Shown piece after piece: positions 45,325 to 53,678 of a stretch of DNA of 64,000 nt. The first letter of the stretch is position 1, and each line of letters opens with the position of its first letter. A program made the translations under genes and the position numbers. Origin of the DNA: Lacticaseibacillus zeae DSM 20178 = KCTC 3804 (GTDB lineage Bacteria; Bacillota; Bacilli; Lactobacillales; Lactobacillaceae); contig NZ_BACQ01000007.1 in the NCBI RefSeq assembly GCF_000260435.1, positions 51,310-115,309 on the forward strand. The letters run 5' to 3'. The notes beneath the pieces were generated by a model. The model was given only the letters and a program-made list of their open reading frames with translations, did not search any database and was not told the DNA's origin.

Positions 45325-45444
45325 TGAGCGTGAGCCGGCGCGCTTAGGAGTCGGAGTGTAAGTGGCCTTGGGCGTGATGGCGAACTTTGCCATTGCGACC
45401 GAGGTCCTTACACGCAGACTCCTGCTCCGGCGAACGCGTCAAGG
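45325..45444 (+). repeat. Intergenic palindromic repeat, copy D
   Basis: It begins TGAGCGTGAGCCGGCGCG immediately after the ftsY terminator. It has AGGAGTCGGAGTGTAAGTGG, an apical ATGGCGAACTTTGCCAT, then GTCCTTACACGCAGACTCCT and AACGCGTC. It is closest to copy B. Confidence 0.9.
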
Positions 45445-45469
45445 TGCGTCAATCCGGCGCGTTGATGAT

Positions 45470-45784
45470 TTAGGCTGTCTGGACTTTCTTTTCCCGGCCA
45501 AAAATGACTTGTAAGATAACCAAGACAAGGTAGCCGATTAGCAGGTAAGTGAACCATGCGGATGGTTGGACTTTACTTGCAAACCAGTATTGTTGCCATG
45601 CGGTATTACTCATGATCCACGCAAATAGCCAGCCTAAAAGACCGAAGATGGTGTTGATAATAGCAAAGAACCATAAATTGCCGTTTTCATGGTTGCTCAG
45701 GTAAACACATGAGAAAACCAAACTCCACAATCCCCAAGCAGCAAGGACAGCAAACACGGCCCAGTAAATAAAGGTTGCGACCAT
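45470..45784 (-). CDS. Small integral membrane protein
   Basis: A 104-residue protein with three predicted membrane segments (FIYWAVFAVLAAWGLWSLVF, IINTIFGLLGWLFAWIM, FTYLLIGYLVLVILQVIF) and a basic tail REKKVQTA. It is rich in Trp and Phe. AGGGAAGA precedes the ATG on the minus strand, and TACACT at about -35 from the start codon may be its -10. It reads against the main direction and against ftsY. The family is not recognised, and its role is unknown. Confidence 0.8.
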   Translation of the reverse strand: MVATFIYWAVFAVLAAWGLWSLVFSCVYLSNHENGNLWFFAIINTIFGLLGWLFAWIMSNTAWQQYWFASKVQPSAWFTYLLIGYLVLVILQVIFGREKKVQTA

Positions 45785-45908
45785 ATTCTTCCCTCCAATT
45801 TTTCACATGTTCAGTGTACCACGAAATGAGGCAAAACCGGAAATGTGAATCCGCTTTCGTCGATCCGTCCTGTTAGAGAACAGACAATGTGCGAATGTAG
45901 CTCTATAT

Positions 45909-46100
45909 CTACACAAGTTGGACATATTCTTTAATCAACGTCACTTTATCTTGGTCGCTACGATGATACACCAGCTCTTGCGCTAGTGCGATCGCCAGAA
46001 AGTGATAGTCGTTCTCATCAAGCAGATGGATAGTAGCGTCAACTAAATCATCAGTAGTTTTAAAACCAGCTGCTGTCATTTTTAGGTCCGTTTTTGGCAT
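45909..46100 (-). CDS. Small hypothetical protein, 63 residues
   Basis: It begins MPKTDLKMTAAGFKTTDDLV and ends KVTLIKEYVQLV. The middle (LLDENDYHFLAIALAQELVYH) looks like amphipathic helices, so a small helical soluble protein is likely. AGGAAAGG lies about 12 bases before the ATG, a little far. It is in the same orientation as the small membrane gene downstream and divergent from ylxM. No family is recognised. Confidence 0.6.
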   Translation of the reverse strand: MPKTDLKMTAAGFKTTDDLVDATIHLLDENDYHFLAIALAQELVYHRSDQDKVTLIKEYVQLV

Positions 46101-46241
46101 GTGAAATCTTGTCCTTTCCTAAATGACGATAAGGCGGTTGTAACCGATTACATTTTAAATGCTTAATGAACGCTCGTCTAGCTTGCCGTTTTTTATAAAC
46201 GTGATGGACCGTGAGATGCGCTGACTATTTTCCGGTGACAA

Positions 46242-46270
46242 TTGACCATTTCTAACGATACCGGTATCCT
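46242..46270 (+). promoter_or_regulatory. Promoter of ylxM-ffh
   Basis: TTGACC, a 17-base spacer and TATCCT, 72 bases before ylxM. Confidence 0.7.
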
Positions 46271-46341
46271 TATACAAGGACCATGTTCAAGCGGCCGGAG
46301 AACTGATGTACCGGCAATCATGGGATTAAGGGAATGACATG

Positions 46342-46683
46342 ATGGAAATCGAAAAAAATTATCGCATGAACTCATTGTTTGAGTTTTATGGCCCGTTATT
46401 AACGGATAAACAACATGCGTATTTGGCTTTGTATTACGGTGATGATTATTCGCTGGGTGAAATTGCGACTGAATTTAACGTGTCGCGCCAGGCGGTTTAC
46501 GACAATATTCGGCGAACCGAAGCTAGCTTGGAAGAATATGAAAAGAAGCTGCATCTTTTTGCCAACTACCAAGCGCAAAATGAGGCAGTGGATGCACTTG
46601 TGGGGTATGTCCGCACCCATTACCCGGACGACAAGGCTTTGAGCACATTATTAGAACGAGTCGCGGATCAAACCGCGAAATAG
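46342..46683 (+). CDS. ylxM: YlxM-family SRP-associated protein
   Basis: A 113-residue DNA/RNA-binding-like protein with a sigma-70 region-4-type helix-turn-helix: [19 protein letters not shown], then [18 protein letters not shown]. It begins [17 protein letters not shown]. The family is nearly always next to ffh, and in streptococci it interacts with SRP. An ATG one codon earlier is equally possible; the site AAGGGA at 46328-46333 fits both. ffh follows after 12 bases. Confidence 0.93.
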   Translation: MEIEKNYRMNSLFEFYGPLLTDKQHAYLALYYGDDYSLGEIATEFNVSRQAVYDNIRRTEASLEEYEKKLHLFANYQAQNEAVDALVGYVRTHYPDDKALSTLLERVADQTAK

Positions 46684-46695
46684 CAGGGGGATACT

Positions 46696-48132
46696 ATGGC
46701 ATTTGAAGGATTATCGGAACGGTTACAAAAAGCCTTTAGCGGATTACGGCGTAAAGGTAAGGTCAGTGAAAGCGACGTTCGCGAAGCCATGCGAGAGATT
46801 CGGCTGGCGCTGCTGGAAGCCGATGTCAATTTTGATGTGGTTAAGACCTTCATCAAAAACGTTCGCACTAAAGCAGTCGGCACAGAAGTACTCGAAAGCC
46901 TGACCCCCGCCCAACAAATCATTAAGATTGTCAATGACGAGTTAGTCAAAACCATGGGCGAGGCAGCGGTGCCGCTGAACAAGGCGCCGCATATTCCAAC
47001 TGTCATTATGATGGCCGGGTTGCAAGGGGCCGGGAAAACTACAACGGTCGGTAAGCTGGCCAAGTATTTGATGGACAACGAGAAGGCGCGGCCTTTGCTG
47101 ATCGCGGCCGACGTTTATCGACCGGCAGCGATTGATCAGCTGCAAACCATCGGCAAGCAGCTGAATGTGCCGGTATTTGAGATGGGCACCGATACCGATC
47201 CGGTTGAAATTGTGCGGCAAGGCTTGGCCACCGCCAAAGAAAACAAGAACGATTACGTCCTCATTGATACGGCTGGCCGCTTGCAGATTGATGAAAAGCT
47301 CATGAACGAGCTTAAGAATATCAAAGCACTGGCGCATCCGAATGATATTTTACTGGTCGTGGATGCCATGACCGGTCAAGCGGCAGTTGATGTTGCCAAA
47401 GGCTTCAACGAACAGCTGGATATTACCGGCGTTGTTTTGACGAAGTTGGATGGCGATACCCGTGGTGGGGCAGCGCTTTCGATTCGGGCGGTCACCGGCA
47501 AGCCGATCAAGTTCATCGGTCAAGGCGAAAAGATGGACGCCTTGGATGTCTTTTATCCGGACCGGATGGCCAATCGGATTCTTGGCATGGGTGACATGCT
47601 GACGCTGATTGACAAAGCCCAAAAGAACTATGATGAAAAGCAAGCTCAGGAAGTCGCTGAAAAGATCCGTGAGAATTCGTTTGATTTTAACGATTTTCTC
47701 GATCAGATGGACCAAATTAGCAAAATGGGGCCGCTTGAGGACATCATGAAGATGATTCCCGGGATGGCGAATAATAAGGCGTTGGCAAATGTCAAAATGG
47801 ACCCTAAGGACATTGCCCACATGAAGGCCATTGTTTATTCGATGACCCCGCAAGAACGGGAAAATCCGGATTTGTTGAATCCGAGTCGGCGGCGGCGGAT
47901 CGCCGGTGGTTCCGGACGGCCGGTTGTTGAAGTCAATCGCATGATTAAACAGTTCAACCAAAGTAAACAAATGATGAACCAGATGAGCAAAGGCAATATG
48001 AAAGGCCTTGACGGGCTCATGGGTGGCGGTGTTTCCGGCAAGCTAGGAAAAATGGCGATGAACTCCATGGTTCGTAAGCAAAAGCGCAATAAGAAGAAGC
48101 GGCTTAAAAAGGCCAAGCGATTCCATTCATAA
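46696..48132 (+). CDS. ffh: Signal recognition particle protein Ffh
   Basis: A 478-residue SRP54 homolog. N domain (MAFEGLSERLQKAFSGLRRK), then G domain GLQGAGKTTTVGKLA, DVYRPAAIDQLQ, DTAGRLQID and TKLDGDTRGG. The C-terminal M domain is Met-rich (KQMMNQMSKGNMKGLDGLMG) and binds signal peptides and SRP RNA. The tail is basic (KQKRNKKKRLKKAKRF). It works with FtsY upstream. The SRP RNA gene (ffs) is not in this window as far as I can see. Confidence 0.97.
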   Translation: MAFEGLSERLQKAFSGLRRKGKVSESDVREAMREIRLALLEADVNFDVVKTFIKNVRTKAVGTEVLESLTPAQQIIKIVNDELVKTMGEAAVPLNKAPHIPTVIMMAGLQGAGKTTTVGKLAKYLMDNEKARPLLIAADVYRPAAIDQLQTIGKQLNVPVFEMGTDTDPVEIVRQGLATAKENKNDYVLIDTAGRLQIDEKLMNELKNIKALAHPNDILLVVDAMTGQAAVDVAKGFNEQLDITGVVLTKLDGDTRGGAALSIRAVTGKPIKFIGQGEKMDALDVFYPDRMANRILGMGDMLTLIDKAQKNYDEKQAQEVAEKIRENSFDFNDFLDQMDQISKMGPLEDIMKMIPGMANNKALANVKMDPKDIAHMKAIVYSMTPQERENPDLLNPSRRRRIAGGSGRPVVEVNRMIKQFNQSKQMMNQMSKGNMKGLDGLMGGGVSGKLGKMAMNSMVRKQKRNKKKRLKKAKRFHS

Positions 48133-48164
48133 GCCGAACAATTTTTCGTGTAAAGAAAAAAGGC

Positions 48165-48193
48165 TTTACAGCTTAAATTTTTTTTGCTATGCT
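48165..48193 (+). promoter_or_regulatory. Promoter of rpsP-khpA
   Basis: TTTACA, a 17-base spacer and TATGCT. It overlaps a GTAAAG/CTTTAC hairpin followed by a T-rich tract, which may partly terminate ffh transcription. Confidence 0.75.
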
Positions 48194-48227
48194 ATCAAGG
48201 TTGATAAATGAGCAGGAGGTGGACTTA

Positions 48228-48503
48228 GTGGCAGTTAAAATTCGTTTAAAGCGGATGGGTTCAAAGCGTAAGCCTTTCTACCGGATCGTTGTAGCAGACT
48301 CACGCTCGCCGCGTGACGGTCGTTTCATCGAAGCCGTGGGCTATTACAACCCGTTGACTAATCCAGTCGATTTAAAGTTAAATGAAGAAGATATTTTGCA
48401 TTGGCTTCAAAAAGGCGCACAACCTTCAGATACTGTACGTAACTTGCTTGGCAGCAAGGGCATCATGCAGAAGTATCATGAAGCGCGCTTTGCTAAGAAA
48501 TAA
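48228..48503 (+). CDS. rpsP: 30S ribosomal protein S16 (bS16)
   Basis: A 91-residue S16 beginning [20 protein letters not shown] and continuing [20 protein letters not shown], both conserved. The GTG at 48228 follows AGGAGGTGG. It is followed after 12 bases by khpA, as in Bacillus and streptococci. Confidence 0.97.
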   Translation: MAVKIRLKRMGSKRKPFYRIVVADSRSPRDGRFIEAVGYYNPLTNPVDLKLNEEDILHWLQKGAQPSDTVRNLLGSKGIMQKYHEARFAKK

Positions 48504-48515
48504 AGGCGGTCTTAA

Positions 48516-48770
48516 ATGGTGGATATCGGTAGTTTGATCAAAGCCATTGTTACCCCGCTGGTTACCAAGCCAGAAGCCGTAAAGGTGACGGCGCATGAAA
48601 CAGGCGAGTATATGGCCTTTGATCTGGCTGTTGCGCCTGAAGATGTCGGCCGCGTGATCGGCAAACAGGGCCGGGTTGCCCAGGCAATCCGAACCATTGT
48701 ATACAGTGTTAAAAGCCCGTACTATAAGCGGGTGCGGCTCAATATTTTGGATGCGCCGCATACAAAATAA
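48516..48770 (+). CDS. khpA: KH-domain RNA-binding protein KhpA
   Basis: An 84-residue single KH domain with the GXXG loop in VIGKQGRVAQAIR. It begins MVDIGSLIKAIVTPLV. KhpA pairs with KhpB (Jag/EloR) and in streptococci and lactobacilli influences cell elongation. It sits between rpsP and rimM, the usual place. A terminator follows. Confidence 0.94.
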   Translation: MVDIGSLIKAIVTPLVTKPEAVKVTAHETGEYMAFDLAVAPEDVGRVIGKQGRVAQAIRTIVYSVKSPYYKRVRLNILDAPHTK

Positions 48771-48806
48771 AAAGGCTGGCGCATACCGCGTCGGTCTTTT
48801 TATTTT
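48766..48806. terminator. Terminator after khpA
   Basis: AAAATAAAAAG-GC-G-CGC pairs with GCG-C-G-CTTTTTATTTT, with mismatches in the upper stem. It overlaps the khpA stop codon. Confidence 0.75.
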
Positions 48807-48839
48807 GACATGACTGGTGGAGACATAAGGAGGAAATGT

Positions 48840-49358
48840 ATGCCCGAGTATTATGATATTGGCACGATTGTGAATACCCATGGCATCCGCGGTGAAGTTC
48901 GCGTACTTGTGACGACAGATTTTCCGGAACAGCGGTTTCAGGTGGGGAAGACGGTCTATGTTGCGACTTCGCCCAAAACGGCGCTGACGATTCAATCGGT
49001 TCGCGAACATAAAGGCCTCACAATGCTGACGTTTAAAGGCTATACGGATATTAACCAGGTTTTACCGTTCAAAGGGAAAAAACTGCAGGTCACGGATGCT
49101 GCCTTACAGCCGCTTGAAGCCGGTAGCTATTATTATAAAGATATTATCGGCTTGACGGTGATTGATGAGCATGGTCAGACACTCGGCAAAGTCAGTGAGA
49201 TTCTCAGCCCCGGTCCTAATGATGTCTGGGTAATTCCCCGCGCCGGTAAAAGTGAGATTTTGTTGCCGTTTTTAAAGTCTGTGGTACAGTCGATTGATCT
49301 GGAACGCAAGGAAGCGCACGTCATCGTGCCGGAAGGGTTGATTGACGATGCAGATTGA
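48840..49358 (+). CDS. rimM: Ribosome maturation factor RimM
   Basis: A 172-residue protein with an N-terminal RimM beta-barrel ([20 protein letters not shown]) and a C-terminal PRC-barrel ([19 protein letters not shown]). It helps assemble the 30S head around S19. AAGGAGG sets the ATG at 48840. It overlaps trmD by 11 bases. Confidence 0.96.
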   Translation: MPEYYDIGTIVNTHGIRGEVRVLVTTDFPEQRFQVGKTVYVATSPKTALTIQSVREHKGLTMLTFKGYTDINQVLPFKGKKLQVTDAALQPLEAGSYYYKDIIGLTVIDEHGQTLGKVSEILSPGPNDVWVIPRAGKSEILLPFLKSVVQSIDLERKEAHVIVPEGLIDDAD

Positions 49359-50136
49359 TGTTTTAAGCTTGTTTCCAAATATGTTTGAGCCATTGCGCGA
49401 AAGCATGATCGGGAAGGCGCTTGAACGCCACTTGCTTAACTTTGATGTGGTTGATTATCGCAGTTATAGCCATGACAAACACCATCACGTTGATGACACG
49501 CCTTATGGTGGCGGTGCTGGTATGTTGCTCAAGCCGGAACCGCTGTTTGAGGCTATGGATGGGGTCAATCAACGCCATCCGGGGCCAAAACGGGTTATTT
49601 TGATGGATCCGGCAGGCAAAAAGTTCGACCAACAAGCCGCGCGGGAACTCTCGCAAGAACGCCACCTGGTCTTCATTTGTGGGCATTACGAAGGCTATGA
49701 CGAGCGGATTCGGACACTGGTCACCGATGAATATTCCCTTGGCGACTATGTCCTAACCGGTGGCGAACTGCCGGCAATGGTCATGATTGATGCGATTGTC
49801 CGGCTTTTGCCTGGCGTTTTGGGTAATGACGAAAGTGCCCACACTGACAGCTTTGAAAATGGCCTCCTCGAGTACCCGCAATACACCCGCCCGCCTGAAT
49901 ATCGCGGTATGCAGGTGCCAGAAGTGCTTCAAAATGGCAACCATCAGCTGATTGCCCGTTGGCGGTTAAAGGAAAGTCTGCGCCGAACCTATCTGCGGCG
50001 GCCGGATTTGCTTGAGCGGGTCGAACTTGATGATGCTGCCAAAAAACTGTTACGCGAGGTTAAAACAGAAGAGGCCACAAAAGCAGCAGAAAGACGATTG
50101 AACGCTTTCGAACAGAACAAAGAGGATACCGATTAA
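49348..50136 (+). CDS. trmD: tRNA (guanine-37-N1)-methyltransferase TrmD
   Basis: A 262-residue SPOUT enzyme making m1G37, needed to avoid frameshifting. The knot region has [28 protein letters not shown] and [15 protein letters not shown]. The tail is longer than in E. coli and ends [11 protein letters not shown]. The ATG at 49348 lies within the end of rimM, behind GGAAGGG. rplS follows with its own promoter. Confidence 0.97.
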   Translation: MQIDVLSLFPNMFEPLRESMIGKALERHLLNFDVVDYRSYSHDKHHHVDDTPYGGGAGMLLKPEPLFEAMDGVNQRHPGPKRVILMDPAGKKFDQQAARELSQERHLVFICGHYEGYDERIRTLVTDEYSLGDYVLTGGELPAMVMIDAIVRLLPGVLGNDESAHTDSFENGLLEYPQYTRPPEYRGMQVPEVLQNGNHQLIARWRLKESLRRTYLRRPDLLERVELDDAAKKLLREVKTEEATKAAERRLNAFEQNKEDTD

Positions 50137-50227
50137 GCATAAAGCGCGAAATGATAGGACGTTTTTGGCGGAATCTGTATTGTTGTGTCGGTGCATAGTG
50201 GCTGCCAATCTTGTAAAGAATTTTATC

Positions 50228-50256
50228 TTTACACGCATCACCGGACATGCTAAACT
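50228..50256 (+). promoter_or_regulatory. Promoter of rplS
   Basis: TTTACA, a 17-base spacer and TAAACT preceded by TGC. The leader runs about 70 bases to the start codon. Confidence 0.8.
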
Positions 50257-50262
50257 TATTGA

Positions 50263-50335
50263 TTGTGATACGTCACATATCAACGGCATTCCGCTGTTCG
50301 GGATGATTATGAATGTCGGCAAAGGAGAAAGACCA
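50263..50335 (+). promoter_or_regulatory. Candidate L19 ribosomal leader
   Basis: In the rplS leader CGGCATTC (50284-50291) pairs with GAATGTCG (50311-50318), eight pairs with one G-U. The stem ends just before AAAGGAG. Low-GC Gram-positives are known to carry an L19 leader here. The exact Rfam match is untested. Confidence 0.5.
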
Positions 50336-50683
50336 ATGAACCCATTGATTCAAGAAATTACCAAGAAACAGTTACGCGACGATATTCCTGACTTCCGTGC
50401 AGGTGATAACGTCCGCGTCCACGCCAAGATCGTTGAAGGCGAACGCGAACGTATTCAGCTCTTTGAAGGCGTTGTAATCAAACGCCGCGGTGTTGGCATT
50501 TCCGCTACCTACACTGTTCGTAAAATCTCAAACGGTGTCGGTGTGGAACGGACATTCCCATTACACTCCCCACGGGTCGAAAAGATTGAAGTCACCCGTC
50601 ACGGCCAAGTTCGTCGGGCAAAACTCTACTACCTACGCGCACTCCGCGGCAAAGCAGCACGTATCCGCGAAAAGCGTCGTTAA
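50336..50683 (+). CDS. rplS: 50S ribosomal protein L19 (bL19)
   Basis: A 115-residue L19. It begins [20 protein letters not shown] and has [20 protein letters not shown] and [19 protein letters not shown], standard for the family at the 30S-50S interface. The ATG at 50336 follows AAAGGAGAAAG. The longer frame upstream covers the promoter and is rejected. Confidence 0.97.
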   Translation: MNPLIQEITKKQLRDDIPDFRAGDNVRVHAKIVEGERERIQLFEGVVIKRRGVGISATYTVRKISNGVGVERTFPLHSPRVEKIEVTRHGQVRRAKLYYLRALRGKAARIREKRR

Positions 50684-50690
50684 TCTTGGA

Positions 50691-50714
50691 AAAGGCCGGA
50701 AACGGTCTTTTTTT
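50691..50714 (+). terminator. Terminator after rplS
   Basis: AAAGGCCG, GAAA and CGGTCTTT form a stem with a tetraloop and a long T run. Repeat copy E starts four bases later. Confidence 0.88.
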
Positions 50715-50717
50715 GTT

Positions 50718-50839
50718 TGAGCGCGAGCCAGCCCGGTTAGAAACCGGAGTGTAAGTGGCCTTGGTCGTGATGGCTGGGCTTTGGCCATTGCGACCAAGGT
50801 CCTTACATGCAGGTTTCTGGGCTGGCGAGCGCGTTATGG
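50718..50839 (+). repeat. Intergenic palindromic repeat, copy E
   Basis: TGAGCGCGAGCCAGCCCGG opens the copy directly after the rplS terminator. The arms AGAAACC/GGTTTCT and CCAGCCC/GGGCTGG differ from copies B-D on both sides and still pair. The apical stem is CCTTGGTCGTGATGGC with GCCATTGCGACCAAGG. It ends GAGCGCGTTATGG. Confidence 0.92.
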
Positions 50840-50853
50840 AAGTTGACGGGGAT

Positions 50854-50951
50854 TCCCAAAATGGCTGGGCTTTGGCCATTTTGGGCTAGAGGTCCTTACA
50901 CGCAGACTTCTGCGCCAGTGAACGCGCTATGGGAGTTAACGGGGATTCTAG
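50854..50951 (+). repeat. Intergenic palindromic repeat, partial copy F
   Basis: This half copy, in tandem with E, keeps the apical stem (CCCAAAATGGC with GCCATTTTGGG), then CTAGAGGTCCTTACACGCAG and GAACGCGCTATGG. The opening arm is missing. Both E and F are followed by a shared tail (GTTGACGGGGATTC / GTTAACGGGGATTC), so the tandem unit is longer than the palindrome. Confidence 0.82.
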
Positions 50952-50994
50952 CTCACGCCACCACCGCGCCACGACAGACTCGAGGTGAAGGCTC

Positions 50995-51171
50995 ATGAAC
51001 GATCAGTTGATTTATGTTGTCTACTACGCGGACCGCTTGGCACCTATCGAGTTGCTCAAAGCCTTCTCTTCTCGGCGCCGTGCCGCAGAATATGTTGCGA
51101 TGTTACAAAATGCGCCGTATCCTGATCATGAAGCCGCAAATTATCACTACCACGCGGTTCAACTAAATTAA
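50995..51171 (+). CDS. Small hypothetical protein, 58 residues
   Basis: The ATG at 50995 follows GAGGTGA and opens a 58-codon frame beginning MNDQLIYVVYYADRLAPIEL and ending YHYHAVQLN, stop at 51169-51171. The aromatic-rich strand at the start and the helix SSRRRAAEYVAMLQNA suggest a compact soluble fold. It lies just after the repeat pair and before ynzC. The good ribosome-binding site and codon use support translation. No family is recognised. Confidence 0.65.
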   Translation: MNDQLIYVVYYADRLAPIELLKAFSSRRRAAEYVAMLQNAPYPDHEAANYHYHAVQLN

Positions 51172-51199
51172 GTGATGCTAGTAAAACTTAGGGGGCAAC

Positions 51200-51448
51200 A
51201 TGATGGCACAACAACCACAAGAACGACTGGATCGGATCAATGAATTAGCCAAGAAAGATCGCAGCGTAGGGTTGACACCTGAGGAAAAAATCGAACGTCA
51301 ACAGCTACGTGAAGCTTATTTAAAAGATTTTCGTGCCGGTTTACGCGATCAAATCGAGCACACGCAGGTTTTTGATAAAAAAGGACATGAAATAACCAGC
51401 AAGAAAGTCCAAAAAATTCAGCGCGAACATGGTTGGCGAAAAGATTAG
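51200..51448 (+). CDS. DUF896 family protein (YnzC-like)
   Basis: An 82-residue charged helical protein. The family pattern is RINELAKKDRSVGLTPEEK, then EIERQQLREAYLKDFR-like text, and DKKGHEITSKKVQKIQREH at the end. Bacillus YnzC lies in the lexA-yneA-ynzC SOS region, but members are common elsewhere and the function is unknown. A second ATG at 51203 is possible; GGGGG precedes both. Confidence 0.9.
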   Translation: MMAQQPQERLDRINELAKKDRSVGLTPEEKIERQQLREAYLKDFRAGLRDQIEHTQVFDKKGHEITSKKVQKIQREHGWRKD

Positions 51449-51450
51449 TC

Positions 51451-51479
51451 TTTTCAACAACAAAGCGCTTTAGTACAAT
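51451..51479 (+). promoter_or_regulatory. Probable promoter of yneF
   Basis: TTTTCA, a 17-base spacer and TACAAT. The predicted start near 51486 lies at or after an ATG at 51485, which argues that translation starts at the TTG at 51509. Confidence 0.6.
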
Positions 51480-51508
51480 GAGAAATGAAACTTGAAGGAG
51501 GCCGCACA

Positions 51509-51730
51509 TTGCTAATCACAATACTTGTGGGGATCATTGCGTTACTGGTCGGCTTAGCAGGCGGGTTCTTCGGCGCACGGGCATATATGAAAAAGTATTT
51601 TCAAGACAATCCGCCTGTGAACGAAGACATGCTGCGCACCATGATGATGCAAATGGGGCAAAAGCCATCTGCTAAGAAACTGAACCAAATGATGGCGCAA
51701 ATGAAACAAGCCCAACGTAATGCTAAGTAA
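51509..51730 (+). CDS. UPF0154 small membrane protein (YneF-like)
   Basis: A 73-residue protein with one N-terminal membrane segment ([20 protein letters not shown]) and a cytoplasmic tail ([20 protein letters not shown], then [14 protein letters not shown]). This is the YneF/UPF0154 pattern and its usual length. The TTG start is chosen because GAAGGAGG lies seven bases before it and the ATG at 51485 has no site. Function unknown. A strong terminator follows. Confidence 0.9.
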   Translation: MLITILVGIIALLVGLAGGFFGARAYMKKYFQDNPPVNEDMLRTMMMQMGQKPSAKKLNQMMAQMKQAQRNAK

Positions 51731-51738
51731 TTGCTAAG

Positions 51739-51777
51739 AAAACGCGGTGACAGAGATCTTTTCTGTCATCGCGTTTT
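51739..51777. terminator. Terminator after yneF
   Basis: AAAACGCG-TGACAGA pairs with TCTGTCA-CGCGTTTT, with one mismatch and a seven-base loop. Confidence 0.85.
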
Positions 51778-51796
51778 CGCGTCCTAACGATGTTTG

Positions 51797-51907
51797 TGCT
51801 ATCATGAGAGAATATTCATAACTAACGGCGCTTATGAGAAAACATAAGTCATTTATTTCATAAAGCAAAAAGCCTGTTTCTGAACGCGCGAATCAGGCTG
51901 GCAATTT
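51797..51907 (+). promoter_or_regulatory. Extended -10 promoter and structured leader of the ABC exporter pair
   Basis: TGCTATCAT (51797-51805) is an extended -10. The leader that follows holds two small stems, CTTATG/CATAAG (51831-51848) and AGCCTG/CAGGCT (51871-51899). The second lies just before AAGGAG and has no T run. It may be a regulatory leader. Confidence 0.45.
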
Positions 51908-51920
51908 AAGGAGCATGGTT

Positions 51921-53678
51921 GTGGGAATTTTTAGAAAATTAGGGTGGTATTTCAAACAGGAGTGGCGGCGTTACCTGTTAGGTGTGACTTTTTTACTATT
52001 AGTCGCGTTGGTTAATTTAATTCCGCCAAAGGTCATCGGCGATCTGGTTGACGCGATGAGTAAATCACGGCTGACAGGCAATTATCTTGCCCTTATGCTG
52101 GGGCTGCTGCTGTTCTCCGGGATTGCGCAATATCTCTTCCGTTATGGGTGGCGTAATGCAATCTGGGGCGGTGCCGCCAAGTTGGAGCGCACGTTGCGGA
52201 CCCGTTTATTTTGGCATTTTATGAAAATGGACGCGACTTTTTATCAAAAACATCGCACTGGGGATTTGATGGCACATGCTACCAATGATTTAAACGCGGT
52301 GCAAAACGTGGCTGGTGCCGGAATTTTGACCTTATTTGATTCGTTCATTACCGGAGGCACGACCATTATCGCGATGATTTTGGTCGTTGATTGGCGCCTG
52401 ACGATTGTGGCGATTTTGCCGATGCCTCTGCTTGCGGTGATGGCGCGTAAGTTAGGCACCAGACTGCATGCGGCGTTTTCCGAGTCGCAGGCGGCATTTT
52501 CGCGGTTGAATGATAAAACGCAGGAAAGTGTTAGCGGCATCAAAGTGATCAAGACATTTGGCCAGGAAGCAGAGGATACCGCCGACTTTAACCGGATTGT
52601 CGATCGAACCGTGCAGATTAATCGCCGGGTTAATTTTATTGATGCATTATTTGATCCGACGACTAGTCTGATTATGGGGCTTACTTATGTCATTACGATC
52701 ATTTACGGCGGCTGGCAAGTGGTGCACGGGCAAATTTCAATTGGCCAGTTAGTTTCATTTGTGACCTATGTTTCGGCGTTAGTCTGGCCTATGTTTGCGA
52801 TTGGCCGCCTGTTTAACATTCTTGAACGTGGGAATGCCAGCTATGATCGGGTCAACGAACTGCTTCAGGAACGCTCGACAATTCTCGAAGCCAAAGACGC
52901 GATTACCACGCCAGCGCATGGTAATATCCGGTATCAGATCAACAAGTTTAGTTATCCCAACGATCAGCAGGTGGCCTTGAGTCGGGTCCATTTTACTTTG
53001 TTGGAAGGCAACACGCTCGGGATTGTCGGGAAGGTCGGCGCCGGCAAGAGTACGATTTTCAAACTTCTGTTGCGTGAATTCGATAATTACGATGGGTTCA
53101 TTGAATTCGGCGGTCATAACATCAAAGATTATTCGCTGGATGCCTTGCTTGATTCGATCGGCTATGTCCCGCAGGATAATTTTCTGTTTTCAACCACGGT
53201 CACGGACAACATTCGCTTCTCTGCCTTTGAAAAGGGCCAGCAGGACGTGGAAAATGCTGCCAGGGAAAGTGCGGTGCATGATGATATCAGAAAATTCACG
53301 GCGGGTTATGAAACGTTAGTCGGCGAAAAAGGCGTCAGCTTATCTGGCGGACAGAAACAACGCTTGGCCATCGCCCGGGCAGTGATCAATGCGCCTGAAT
53401 TGTTGATCCTGGATGATGCCTTGTCAGCAGTGGATGCGAAAACCGAAGAAGAAATTCTGACCAACATGAAACGTGATCGCGCCCATAAAACAACGATCAT
53501 TGCCGCTCACCGTTTGAGTTCGGTGATGCACGCCGACGAAATCATTGTGCTCGAAAACGGTCAGGTCATTGAGCGTGGCACCCATGCACAATTATTGGCT
53601 AAGCATGGTTGGTATGCCGAAATGTGGGCAAAGCAGGAAATGGAAGCTGCGGAAGAAGGTGACGTACGTGGCAAGTAA
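51921..53678 (+). CDS. Heterodimeric ABC exporter subunit, degenerate catalytic site (YheI/LmrC-like)
   Basis: A 585-residue half-transporter with six membrane segments (residues 15-310) and an ATPase domain. Walker A is GKVGAGKSTI and the signature is LSGGQKQR. Walker B is LLILDDALSAVD, with Asp where the catalytic Glu should be. That is the mark of the non-hydrolysing member of heterodimers such as LmrCD and BmrCD. The GTG at 51921 is chosen because AAGGAG ends seven bases before it; an ATG two codons earlier touches the site. It overlaps its partner by 11 bases. Substrates are probably hydrophobic drugs or lipids, but that is inference. Confidence 0.92.
   Translation: MGIFRKLGWYFKQEWRRYLLGVTFLLLVALVNLIPPKVIGDLVDAMSKSRLTGNYLALMLGLLLFSGIAQYLFRYGWRNAIWGGAAKLERTLRTRLFWHFMKMDATFYQKHRTGDLMAHATNDLNAVQNVAGAGILTLFDSFITGGTTIIAMILVVDWRLTIVAILPMPLLAVMARKLGTRLHAAFSESQAAFSRLNDKTQESVSGIKVIKTFGQEAEDTADFNRIVDRTVQINRRVNFIDALFDPTTSLIMGLTYVITIIYGGWQVVHGQISIGQLVSFVTYVSALVWPMFAIGRLFNILERGNASYDRVNELLQERSTILEAKDAITTPAHGNIRYQINKFSYPNDQQVALSRVHFTLLEGNTLGIVGKVGAGKSTIFKLLLREFDNYDGFIEFGGHNIKDYSLDALLDSIGYVPQDNFLFSTTVTDNIRFSAFEKGQQDVENAARESAVHDDIRKFTAGYETLVGEKGVSLSGGQKQRLAIARAVINAPELLILDDALSAVDAKTEEEILTNMKRDRAHKTTIIAAHRLSSVMHADEIIVLENGQVIERGTHAQLLAKHGWYAEMWAKQEMEAAEEGDVRGK

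Noticed and set aside
51485..51508. ATG at 51485 as the start of the YneF-like protein
   Set aside because: It has no ribosome-binding site and coincides with the predicted transcription start, while TTG 51509 follows a perfect GGAGG.
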